In this document: positions 1 through 7,112 of the stretch, piece after piece
Position numbering within the stretch: position 1 is the first letter of the stretch
Layout: each line of letters opens with the position of its first letter
Assembly (NCBI GenBank): GCA_027483065.1
Contig: JAIXVI010000298.1
Span: 1-36,262, forward strand
Direction: 5' to 3'
From: Planctomycetaceae bacterium
GTDB taxonomy: Bacteria; Planctomycetota; Phycisphaerae; Phycisphaerales; SM1A02
Length of the DNA stretch: 36,262 nt
Notes under the pieces: model-generated
What the model was told of the DNA's origin: nothing
What the model saw: the letters and a program-made list of their open reading frames with translations, nothing else
Databases searched by the model: none
Position numbers and translations under genes: made by a program

Positions 1-558
1 CCCGAGCAACCCACCGAACCATCGCCAGAGCCCAATCCGATGCCGTCGAGCGAGTCGACGCCGAACGCGGAGAACTCGGTTTCAACGAAGAGTGGAACGC
101 AGGGCGGCGGCATCCCCGGCCCTGTTCCAGTCGATGGTTCGCAGAACACTCCTGCACAGCCCTCGCCCGCTGGCGCACCCGGCGACACCGTTGCGCCGGC
201 TGGCGAACTCTCCGATCGCGAGAGCGACCCGACGTCGATCATTGATGTGCCGATGGCGAATTGGCAGAACGGTCGACCACTCGCTGCGAAGGGCATCACG
301 CTCAAGCCCGTGCGACCGCGCTTCACCACGCTCAACTATGTCGATGGCGTCGCGCGCAATCCGATCGGCGAACTTGTGATCGGTCGAGATGGCATTCCAC
401 AAGCGGCGCGACTCGTGCGTTCGACCGGCAACGGCAGCGTCGATGAGGCGATTCGCAACGCGCTTTACAAGTGGCGCGCGAGCGGCAAGCAACTCGAGAA
501 ACTCAAGCCGGGCCAGACCGTGACCATCCGCCTACGGATGATCATGTTGGTGGACTAG
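1..558 (+). CDS. TonB C-terminal-domain protein (5' end outside window)
   Basis: The reading frame is open from base 1, so the gene starts to the left of the window; the ATG at 40 in the ORF track is probably internal. The visible part is a long Pro/Ser/Gly-rich, presumably extended periplasmic linker followed by a globular C-terminus of about 90 residues. That end carries the TonB-like pattern GNGSVDEAIRNALYKWRASG, in which a GxGxVxxAI stretch leads into a helix with a conserved W, and it closes with a strand TVTIRLRMIM. In the family such domains transmit energy from the ExbB/ExbD motor to outer-membrane receptors, or occur in stand-alone TonB-like proteins. No ExbB, ExbD or receptor gene is in the window, so the partner is unknown. 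The stop TAG is followed at once by a repeat element. Confidence 0.75.
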   Translation, partial: PEQPTEPSPEPNPMPSSESTPNAENSVSTKSGTQGGGIPGPVPVDGSQNTPAQPSPAGAPGDTVAPAGELSDRESDPTSIIDVPMANWQNGRPLAAKGITLKPVRPRFTTLNYVDGVARNPIGELVIGRDGIPQAARLVRSTGNGSVDEAIRNALYKWRASGKQLEKLKPGQTVTIRLRMIMLVD

Positions 559-816
559 TTTGAGCGCTCGCAACGTACTTTGAGCGCTCGAGCGCGGCTC
601 TTGCCGCGCCCTCACTTTGGTGTGAGCCACGCGAAAGGGAGCCGCCGCAGCGGCGACCGCGAAGACAACAAGCGCTCGAGCGCGGCTCTTGCCGCGCCCT
701 CGCTCTGGCCAGCTCCCCTCGGAGTGAATCCTCGGGGGCTGAGATGCGCTTTGGAGCGCTGCCGAAGCTCCGCTTCAGATGCCCGCTTTCGCTCGCTTTG
801 GCGTGATTCACGCCAA
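559..816 (+). repeat. Dispersed repeat element, copy 1, filling the TonB/surE convergent gap
   Basis: It begins directly after the TAG stop of the TonB-like gene with two copies of TTTGAGCGCTCG (559-570 and 579-590). It contains two copies of a GCGCTCGAGCGCGGCTCTTG stretch that can fold as a GCGCGGC/GCCGCGC hairpin. Its distal part (about 760-816) matches the element at 26154-26372 when that element is read on the minus strand: both carry TCGCTCGCTTTGGCGTG preceded by a GAAGCT..GCTTCAG hairpin. The order of shared blocks is the same, so this is one family. The ORFs called here (542-829 minus, 580-1287 plus) are artefacts of the repeat. Confidence 0.8.
798..816. terminator. Perfect 8-bp inverted repeat over the surE stop codon
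   Basis: TTGGCGTG-ATT-CACGCCAA is a perfect palindrome with a 3-nt centre. The surE stop codon (808-810) lies inside it. It sits between two convergent genes and could stop transcription both ways, but neither side has a U-run, so a classical intrinsic terminator is not shown. It is also the end of repeat copy 1. Confidence 0.4.
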
Positions 817-1590
817 GCGGCGGCGCCACTCGTCGATGCGGTGGTAATCGGTGAGGTCGTACTGAAGCGGCGTCACCGTGATGAATCGCTCATGCAGCGC
901 TTCGACATCGGTGCCTTCCTTCGTGTGGCAGGACTCCATGCCGTTCCCGTTCGGCCAGTAGTACGGACGGCCGTCAGGTGCAACGCGACGCTCGTAATTG
1001 TCGATGCCCGCGGCGGTGTTCATCGTGACCACCTTGATCTTTGGCATCGGCGTGTCGGCCGCATGCGTGCGCGGCACGTTGATATTGATGACGTTGTGCG
1101 GATCGATCTTGTGCTTCAACACCTCGTCGATCGCATGTCGCGCGATTTCCGCGGCACGGCGCCAATGCGGCGCGCCGCCACCCATGTGGAGGCTCACCGC
1201 AATCGCCGGAACACCAAGAAACGCCGCTTCGACCGCAGCGCCCACCGTGCCCGAATAGATCACGTTGATTCCGACGTTCGCACCTGAGTTCATGCCCGAA
1301 ATCACGACATCCGGTCGCGTGCCCGCGCCAAAGAGATCCGGCCACAGCCGCCGCAATCCAAGCTTCACGCAGTCCGCCGGTCGCCCATCGACCGCGTACC
1401 CGCGCATCGATTCGTTGGGCGCGACTTCCTCAATCATCAGCGGCGTGTGAAAGGTGATGCCGTGACTCGTCGCGCTCTGCACATCTGCGGGCGCAACCGT
1501 CACCACTTCGCCCAAATCGCGGATCGCCCGATGGAGCGCTTCGATACCGGGTGCGTGAATGCCGTCGTCGTTGGTCAAGAGGATCCGCAT
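808..1590 (-). CDS. surE: SurE, 5'/3'-nucleotidase (survival protein)
   Basis: The product of 260 residues starts MRILLTNDDGIHAPG, the metal-binding N-terminus of SurE. It also has SGMNSGANVG, the second family signature, followed by GTVGAAVEAAFLGVPAIAVS. SurE family enzymes are cytoplasmic, divalent-metal-dependent phosphatases acting on nucleoside 5'- and 3'-monophosphates and short polyphosphate. The ORF track extends to 1905, but the extra upstream residues have no family match. The ATG at 1590 gives the normal length and has a TACACT hexamer 9 nt upstream, which supports it. The stop codon lies inside the palindrome that ends the repeat element. The gene is divergent from the glycosyltransferase gene and not in an operon. 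Confidence 0.95.
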   Translation of the reverse strand: MRILLTNDDGIHAPGIEALHRAIRDLGEVVTVAPADVQSATSHGITFHTPLMIEEVAPNESMRGYAVDGRPADCVKLGLRRLWPDLFGAGTRPDVVISGMNSGANVGINVIYSGTVGAAVEAAFLGVPAIAVSLHMGGGAPHWRRAAEIARHAIDEVLKHKIDPHNVININVPRTHAADTPMPKIKVVTMNTAAGIDNYERRVAPDGRPYYWPNGNGMESCHTKEGTDVEALHERFITVTPLQYDLTDYHRIDEWRRRLA

Positions 1591-1599
1591 GGGGGGCGC

Positions 1600-1605
1600 A
1601 GTGTA
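1600..1605 (-). promoter_or_regulatory. Probable -10 box of surE (TACACT), leaderless
   Basis: TACACT on the minus strand lies 9 nt before the chosen ATG, so a transcript starting at the usual distance would begin at or next to the start codon. No Shine-Dalgarno sequence is seen. The same hexamer occurs at the same kind of position before kdsA and the propeller lipoprotein gene. Confidence 0.45.
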
Positions 1606-1677
1606 CGGTTCGTTTCGCTCGCCGGAGGAAAGCATGACTGCAACCTCGCGACACGCACCGCGCTTGCAGCACTGCGT

Positions 1678-1683
1678 TAGGAT
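1678..1683 (+). promoter_or_regulatory. Possible -10 box of the glycosyltransferase gene (TAGGAT), leaderless
   Basis: TAGGAT is 6 nt before the GTG start at 1690. No Shine-Dalgarno sequence is visible between them. A weaker match than TACACT, but it has the same spacing as at several other starts in the window. Confidence 0.35.
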
Positions 1684-1689
1684 GCGCGC

Positions 1690-2925
1690 GTGTCGCTGTT
1701 GGGCATCTTGCTGCTTTTTCCGTGCGTTCTTCTCGCCGCCGTGGCGTGCATCGTTTTTGTACGCCTTCGCCTCGCAGAGCAAGGAATTCCCCGCGTCGCC
1801 GACGGCGACCAACTGCCGCCAGCCTCGGGCCTCCTCTCGATCGTGATCCCCGCACACAATGAGGCACGGGTCATCGAAGAGAGTGTCCGCACGCTTCGAC
1901 GTCAATCATTTCGAAACTTCGAAGTGATCTACGTCCTCGACCGCTGCACCGACCAGACGCGCGAGTTGCTTGTGTCGGCCGCGGCTGGCGACTCGCGCAT
2001 TGGATTTATCGAGAACCACGACTGCCCCGCGGATTGGGCGGGAAAGTGCAACGCGTGTCGTGTCGGCGCCGCAACTGCGAAGGGCGAGTGGATTCTCTTC
2101 ACCGATGCGGACTGCCGCTTTGAGCCAAACATGCTTGATGCCATGTTGGCCATCGCGACTGAACGCAAAACCGCGCTCTTGTCGGCAGTCGGACGACTCA
2201 CCTTCCGCCGCTCCTTCGAACGGCTCCTGCAGCCTGTCGCCGCGCTGGTGCTCTTCCGGATTTTCCCGCTCGACAAAGCAAATCGCGACGTCAACCGCTG
2301 GCCGTTCGCGAACGGCCAATTCCTGCTCTTTCGGCGCGACGAGTACCTCGCGGTCGGTGGGCATGAACTCGTGAAGGACGCGCTGCTTGAGGACCTCTTC
2401 TTCGCGTGGCGCCTTGATCGCAAAGGCGCGCGTTTGGGCGTGGTCGACGCATCGGAGCGCATGGAAGTCTCGATGTACGAAAGCGCGGCCACCATGCGCA
2501 GTGGTTGGACGCGCATCTTTATCGAGTGTTGCAACCGTCGGCCGCAACGACTGATGGTTGCGGCTGCGGAACTCCTCTTTCTTTCGGTGATTCTGCCAGT
2601 CTTTGCAGCGACTGCTACGGTCGTCGGTGCAATCGGCCTCGCGCACGGCGGCGAGGAACCGTGGACGCTTTTCCTCGCCGGAATCGGTTCGCTCGCCCTC
2701 GCGCTCGCCGTTGTTTCCGTCATCTACGCTCGACAACGCGCGCCAATCGTGTGGGCCGTCGCGCATCCGATCGCAGCATTCCGCGTTGCAACCTGGCTCG
2801 CAAGTGGTGCGCGCATGCTGACGCGCCGCGTGCCCATTCGTTGGGGTGGTCGCGAGTACATTCTCGAGCCGCGCATGCGCGCGACCAAACAACCGCGCGA
2901 ACGCGAAACAACCTCTTCCGCGTGA
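1690..2925 (+). CDS. Membrane family-2 glycosyltransferase (HpnB/CrtQ-like)
   Basis: The 411-residue product starts at GTG. An N-terminal membrane helix (about residues 2-25) precedes a GT2 catalytic domain: LLSIVIPAHNEARVIEESV, then the metal-binding FTDADCRFEP, then FANGQFLLFRRDEYLAVGGH and a DALLEDLFFAWRL stretch that takes the place of the (Q/R)xxRW region. Two or three hydrophobic segments follow (about 290-365). This layout matches the glycosyltransferases associated with hopanoid clusters (HpnB) and the carotenoid enzyme CrtQ, which act at the inner membrane on lipid acceptors. The acceptor cannot be read from sequence. Squalene-hopene cyclase elsewhere in the window makes a hopanoid role plausible but unproven. 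The gene is divergent from surE. Confidence 0.8.
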   Translation: MSLLGILLLFPCVLLAAVACIVFVRLRLAEQGIPRVADGDQLPPASGLLSIVIPAHNEARVIEESVRTLRRQSFRNFEVIYVLDRCTDQTRELLVSAAAGDSRIGFIENHDCPADWAGKCNACRVGAATAKGEWILFTDADCRFEPNMLDAMLAIATERKTALLSAVGRLTFRRSFERLLQPVAALVLFRIFPLDKANRDVNRWPFANGQFLLFRRDEYLAVGGHELVKDALLEDLFFAWRLDRKGARLGVVDASERMEVSMYESAATMRSGWTRIFIECCNRRPQRLMVAAAELLFLSVILPVFAATATVVGAIGLAHGGEEPWTLFLAGIGSLALALAVVSVIYARQRAPIVWAVAHPIAAFRVATWLASGARMLTRRVPIRWGGREYILEPRMRATKQPRERETTSSA

Positions 2926-2997
2926 ACGACTCTCCGTAACACGCACCGCGCGCTGCGCACGCTGCTACCCTCTCGACTTCGCCTCTGAACTTTGGCC

Positions 2998-4656
2998 ATG
3001 TACGCACCGCTTCTTGCGAACCGCTACCTCACATCGCGCATCATTCCGTTTCTCGCGGTGGCTGCGGTTGCGCTGTGCGTTGCGCTCGTGATCGTCGTCG
3101 TCAGCGTCATGTCGGGCTTCCTCGACATGGTGCGGAGCTCCGGAAAAACGCTCATCGGCGATGTCGTTGTCACGCGCGACATCGTGGGCATTCCGTACTA
3201 CCAAGACTTCATTCGCGAAATCGAAGCGCTGCCCGAGGCGGAGGCCGCGAGCGCGCTCGTCGAAAGCTACGGCCTTCTTCAAATGCCTTACGGCACAGGT
3301 GATGGCGGCAAGCGCATTGAAACCGTGCAAGTTTGGGGCATCGATCCCGAGAGTTTCGATCGCGTAACCGATTACCAATCGAAACTCTATTGGCGCACGC
3401 CAACCGCGCAAGAAGCGAAGTCGCTCGGCCCTGATGACCCTCGACTCGAAAGCGAGTATCAGCGCGAGAACGACGGCATGTCGCTGCGCGACTCGTTTGG
3501 AAATCCAGGCATCGTGCTCGGTATCGAGATTTCGCCGTTCAATCGCCGCACGAAGGACGGTTCGTATCGCACGGAAAACCAGCTCGGACAACAAGATCCC
3601 GGCTACTTCATGCCGAATGTCGGCAACGTGCTCCTCACGCTCGTGCCGGTATCAGAGTCGGGCAGGATCGTCGGCGAGAAGAAGTCTTCCTTTGCAGTCG
3701 TAAACGAGTTTCAATCGGGCGTCTATCAGATCGATGCGCAGCGTGTCCTCGCGCCACTCACAGATGTGCAGCGCATGCTCATGCTCGATGAAGCGGAACT
3801 CACGTCGAAGACAGAGTTCGACGACAACGGTCGACCGAAAGTCATCGGCACGACACCTGCGCGTGCGACGACGATCGTCGTCAAGGCGAAGCGCGGCGTT
3901 GACCCCCGCACCCTGCGCGAAGCGGTTGAGCGCGCGTACGGCAACTTTTACACGAAGGCGATGGAGAATCGCGCCAACATGGTGAAGCCTCCGGCGCGCG
4001 TGATCGTCGCAACCTGGGAAGAGCGACTTTCCGATTTGATCGGCCCCGTCGAGAAGGAGCGCGAACTCATGCGCACACTCTTCTCGATCGTCTACGTTGT
4101 ATGCGCGGCGCTCGTCCTCGCGATCTTCTGGTCGATCGTGCAAGAAAAGACGCGCGACATCGGCATTCTGCGCGCCGTGGGCGCATCACGGACCGGCGTC
4201 CTCTGGATCTTCCTCCGCTACGGCCTCCTCATCGGCGTCGTCGGATCGATCGTCGGCGTCTTCCTCGCCTGGACCATCGTCGCGCGCATCAACGACATCC
4301 ACGATCTCCTCGGAACTCCCGCACCGATGTGGCTCCGCGTTGGTGCTTGGGTGATCGTTGCGATTGGCCTCTTGATGATCGTGCGCGGCATCGTGCGCGC
4401 GTCGGCGCTCCAAACGGTGCTGTGGGGTTTCGGCACACTGGCGCTCATCGCAATCGCCATCGTCCTCTGGCATCACGAAGGCCACGTCATTTGGGATCCA
4501 AGCGTCTACTACTTCAGCCGCATTCCGAGCACGATTGATTTCCACACCGCGTGGACGACGGCACTCGGCGGAACCATCTTCAGCGTGATCGGCGCAGCGA
4601 TTCCCGCAGGACGCGCCGCCGACACCGACCCCGTTCAAAGCTTGAGGTACGAGTAA
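2998..4656 (+). CDS. lolC: LolC/LolE-type lipoprotein-releasing ABC permease
   Basis: The 552-residue product starts MYAPLLANRYLTSR with one N-terminal membrane helix, followed by a large MacB-like periplasmic domain. The C-terminal FtsX domain begins near VEKERELMRTLFSIVYVVCA and includes EKTRDIGILRAVGAS and WDPSVYYFSRIPSTID, both typical of LolC/LolE. With LolD it would release lipoproteins from the inner membrane to LolA. The family is usually about 400-415 residues. Here part of the excess is two additional membrane helices inserted between the second FtsX helix and the VYYFSRIP motif. The ORF track starts at a TTG (2992); ATG 2998 is two codons later and preferred. Only one permease gene is present, so it may form a homodimer. 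Confidence 0.9.
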   Translation: MYAPLLANRYLTSRIIPFLAVAAVALCVALVIVVVSVMSGFLDMVRSSGKTLIGDVVVTRDIVGIPYYQDFIREIEALPEAEAASALVESYGLLQMPYGTGDGGKRIETVQVWGIDPESFDRVTDYQSKLYWRTPTAQEAKSLGPDDPRLESEYQRENDGMSLRDSFGNPGIVLGIEISPFNRRTKDGSYRTENQLGQQDPGYFMPNVGNVLLTLVPVSESGRIVGEKKSSFAVVNEFQSGVYQIDAQRVLAPLTDVQRMLMLDEAELTSKTEFDDNGRPKVIGTTPARATTIVVKAKRGVDPRTLREAVERAYGNFYTKAMENRANMVKPPARVIVATWEERLSDLIGPVEKERELMRTLFSIVYVVCAALVLAIFWSIVQEKTRDIGILRAVGASRTGVLWIFLRYGLLIGVVGSIVGVFLAWTIVARINDIHDLLGTPAPMWLRVGAWVIVAIGLLMIVRGIVRASALQTVLWGFGTLALIAIAIVLWHHEGHVIWDPSVYYFSRIPSTIDFHTAWTTALGGTIFSVIGAAIPAGRAADTDPVQSLRYE

Positions 4657-5369
4657 TGCACGCACCTCCGCAGACAACCCTGCCACTGATCTCCGCGCAG
4701 AACGTGCGGAAGACGTATCGCCTCGGGAAAATCTCAGTACCCGTTCTGCGCGACGCATCGATTGATGTGCATGAAGGCGAATGGGTTTCGATCGTCGGTA
4801 GTTCAGGCAGCGGAAAGAGCACGCTGCTCCATCTCCTCGGTGGTCTCGACCGCGCAGACGCCGACTCGGGCGCGATTCGTTTCGGTGGCGAAGACATTCG
4901 CGCACTCGGAGCAGCGCGCGAGAATCGCTATCGCAACCGCGACGTCGGCTTCGTCTTCCAGTTCTATCACTTGTTGCCAGAGTTGAACGTCCTCGAGAAC
5001 GCGATGTTGCCTGCGCTCGTGGGCCTCTCGCGTTGGCGCTGGTTTGCCGAGAAAGGCGCGCTCCGCGATCGCACCGCCGAACTCCTCAAGACTTGCGGGC
5101 TCGGGCATCGATTGCTGCACCGCCCTGCCGAACTCTCAGGCGGCGAGCGTCAACGCGTGGCGATCGCGCGCGCGTTGGTCAACGGACCACGCATGCTGCT
5201 TGCCGACGAACCCACGGGCAATCTCGATGCGAAGACCGGCGCGGGGATTCTCGATCTCCTCGCCGAGCGCCACGCCGCGGGCCTCACGATGGTGATGGTG
5301 ACGCACGACGCTTCGATCGCCGCGCGCGCGCAACGACAAGTGCGTATCGCCGACGGCCGCGTGCAGTAA
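4656..5369 (+). CDS. lolD: LolD, ATPase of the lipoprotein-releasing ABC transporter
   Basis: The 237-residue product is a complete ABC ATPase. It has Walker A GSSGSGKST, Q-loop FVFQFYHLLPELN, signature LSGGERQRVAIARAL, Walker B MLLADEPTGNLD and the H-loop in MVTHD. Its closest family is LolD/MacB/FtsE, and the adjacent permease points to LolD. The start ATG overlaps the permease stop in TAATG, so the two genes are translationally coupled. The ORF track starts it at 4551, inside the permease gene; that extension is not real. The predicted role is to power extraction of mature lipoproteins from the inner membrane. Confidence 0.95.
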   Translation: MHAPPQTTLPLISAQNVRKTYRLGKISVPVLRDASIDVHEGEWVSIVGSSGSGKSTLLHLLGGLDRADADSGAIRFGGEDIRALGAARENRYRNRDVGFVFQFYHLLPELNVLENAMLPALVGLSRWRWFAEKGALRDRTAELLKTCGLGHRLLHRPAELSGGERQRVAIARALVNGPRMLLADEPTGNLDAKTGAGILDLLAERHAAGLTMVMVTHDASIAARAQRQVRIADGRVQ

Positions 5370-5382
5370 GCGCGCTACGTTA

Positions 5383-5505
5383 CTTCAGCGTTTTCTCGCC
5401 GCTTTCGTCCGCCGCTTTCGTCCGCCGCTTCGACGCTGCTTTCGTCGCTGCTTTCGTCGCTGCTTTTGCTGATGCCTTTACGGGGCGATTCGTTCGTCGC
5501 GTACA
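5383..5505 (-). repeat. Lys/Ala-rich in-frame extension beyond a UGA stop
   Basis: Immediately after the TGA stop of the gene at 5506-6858, the same frame stays open for 41 codons to a TAA at 5380-5382. It would encode a basic, low-complexity peptide with the periodic core KAATKAATKAASKRRTKAA, like tails of histone H1-like bacterial proteins. At DNA level it is a set of imperfect 9-12-nt tandem repeats (GCTGCTTTCGTC on the plus strand). No start codon lies in this stretch, so it is not a separate gene. It could be a relic C-terminus, a readthrough product, or chance from repeat expansion. Confidence 0.5.
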
Positions 5506-6858
5506 TCAGTCATTCGTGTAGAACCACTTCGATGCAGCAGCGGCCGCCGACGAAATGCTCGATCCGTAGACCCGCTTGAAGCGTTCTTGCCACGGATCGG
5601 TGGGTGCCGTGACCTTCGCGAAGCGCAAGAGTTTCATCCCGCCCTGCTCGTAGAGCCAACGCACGAACATGTACGACATCGACTGCGCGAGGCCGAAGTC
5701 CTTCGTCCACATCGCGTCGGAGTACGCGCTGTTGAGAACCGGCGCGAACGTCGTTCCCGCGCGCAACGCGACGAGCCCATCGCGACGAAGCGCTTCGTCC
5801 ATCGCGGCGTTCGGCGTTTGCAGTTCTGCCATCACACGCGGCAGTCCTTCGTTGAGCCACGCTGGCCCACGCTCGGGCGCACCCGCCGAATGCAGCATCG
5901 CGCGCGCGAGCCCGACCGACGCGTGATAGAGCTGCAGCGCGCGATCGCTGTTTGGCGCGACAAGGACGAGCGGCCGCGGATCTCCGTTCGCGGCCGCGGG
6001 GTAGACGACCAGCACATCTGGGTAGCGCGCAGGATCGGTCGATGCGACCGACGCCGCCAGAAGTCGCCAACGATCGCGGTCGGCAACAAGTGCAACAGGC
6101 ACCTTGCCCTGCAATCGCACAGGGGCACCCGCGCGCGCCAACTCTTCGCTCCAGCGCGCGTAGAAGAACTCAAGTCCGCCGGCGTCGTTGCGGAACGCAG
6201 GGTCGCCCGCCTCCGCGAGAAGTGCCACGTGCGTCGTCTCGTGCAGCGTCGCGCTTGTGCCCGCCTTTGCGAGCGCCGCGCGGGCGCCTTCGAGGTTCTC
6301 CGCACTCGCACGCTCAAACTCGTCGGGCGGCAGTTCTTTCCACGCTCGATTCGTGAAGCGCGGTGCTTCTGGGCTGATCGCGGCGAGCCGCGCGTCTTCC
6401 GCCTTTTTGGCGCGTTCTTCGCGCGCCGAGCGAAGTCGTGCGGCGTCAGTCTTTGCTGCCGTAAGTTGTGTATCCGTCGCACCTTGGCGACGCGCCCAGT
6501 CGGTCAAACTCCGCACGATTCGCTCACCGTCGGGCAGCGACTCCGCGATCGCGACAACATCGGCCGCAGCTTGGGCGTCCTTTTGAGCACCTGCAGCCGT
6601 CGCGCATGCCTTCAACACGACCGCCGCGGACGCGACCCGAAGGTCTTCCCACCGGATCAATCCCGTCGCGCCCTCGATGCCGTCTTCCGACCACGCCTTG
6701 ATGCTTGCGCGTTCGGTGCGACCGCTCGCAAGTTCAAGCTGCACCGAGACCTCGGTCGCAAGTTCGCGACGCTGGATATCCGCCCACGCAACTGCATGAA
6801 TGGCCAGAACGGCAGGCAGGACTCCTGCAAGGACGCGCATCGTCAGCGATGAAACCAT
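5506..6858 (-). CDS. Secreted protein with degenerate peptidase-MA/zincin-like domain
   Basis: The 450-residue product has a clear signal peptide (MRVLAGVLPAVLAIHAVAWA then DIQ). An N-terminal part with SVQLELASGRTERASIKAW and GLIRWEDL is followed by an Ala/Arg-rich helical middle. The C-terminal half resembles the peptidase MA family, with GPAWLNEGLPRVMAELQ fitting the helix that gives the third zinc ligand (WLNEG). Where the family has HExxH just before this, the protein has YHASVGLARAMLHSAG, so the zinc site seems lost. An isolated HETTH occurs about 115 residues earlier, probably outside the active-site helix. Function is unknown. The ORF track starts at a TTG (6870); ATG 6858 is chosen because of the TATTCT hexamer upstream. 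Stop UGA is followed by the in-frame K/A-rich stretch. Confidence 0.7.
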   Translation of the reverse strand: MVSSLTMRVLAGVLPAVLAIHAVAWADIQRRELATEVSVQLELASGRTERASIKAWSEDGIEGATGLIRWEDLRVASAAVVLKACATAAGAQKDAQAAADVVAIAESLPDGERIVRSLTDWARRQGATDTQLTAAKTDAARLRSAREERAKKAEDARLAAISPEAPRFTNRAWKELPPDEFERASAENLEGARAALAKAGTSATLHETTHVALLAEAGDPAFRNDAGGLEFFYARWSEELARAGAPVRLQGKVPVALVADRDRWRLLAASVASTDPARYPDVLVVYPAAANGDPRPLVLVAPNSDRALQLYHASVGLARAMLHSAGAPERGPAWLNEGLPRVMAELQTPNAAMDEALRRDGLVALRAGTTFAPVLNSAYSDAMWTKDFGLAQSMSYMFVRWLYEQGGMKLLRFAKVTAPTDPWQERFKRVYGSSISSAAAAASKWFYTND

Positions 6859-6869
6859 GTTGGATCGCA

Positions 6870-6875
6870 AGAATA
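6870..6875 (-). promoter_or_regulatory. Possible -10 box (TATTCT) of the secreted protein gene
   Basis: TATTCT on the minus strand is 11 nt upstream of the ATG at 6858. It makes the TTG start at 6870 in the ORF track unlikely because that codon directly abuts the hexamer. No ribosome-binding site is seen. Confidence 0.35.
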
Positions 6876-7076
6876 CCTCCCGTTTTCCGCTATCTCAGGG
6901 CGCCGACGTGCCGAAATAGGACTCGTGTAGCAAGTTCGAGGCGATGGCATAAGTCTTGCCCGCCCCGCGCCATTCCCGCGAACTTCGGTACGCGGTGAAT
7001 GAGTACGATGGCAATCCGATTGTCCGAGAAGCCGATCGCGGCGACTCGGTCGACGGATGTGAAGTGGTGAGCCGCT

Positions 7077-7106
7077 CCGGAGGCTTTTCCGGAGGCAAGC
7101 AAGGAG
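7077..7106 (+). promoter_or_regulatory. clpC leader: CCGGAGGC direct repeat and Shine-Dalgarno AAGGAG
   Basis: CCGGAGGC occurs twice (7077-7084 and 7089-7096) around TTTT. AAGGAG at 7101-7106 is 6 nt before the clpC ATG, one of the few good ribosome-binding sites in the window, so clpC has a leadered transcript. The gap 6876-7076 holds no gene. I see neither a CIRCE inverted repeat nor a CtsR heptad repeat there, so the heat-shock control of clpC is not evident. Confidence 0.6.
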
Positions 7107-7112
7107 TCCCCC

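Noticed and set aside
6230-6260. HETTH as the active zinc site of the 5.5-kb gene
   Set aside because: It sits before the beta strand that opens the peptidase MA-like domain; the expected site beside WLNEG is degenerate. Kept only as a question.
6871-7112. Heat-shock operator (CIRCE or CtsR box) before clpC
   Set aside because: Neither TTAGCACTC-N9-GAGTGCTAA nor the CtsR heptad direct repeat is present.
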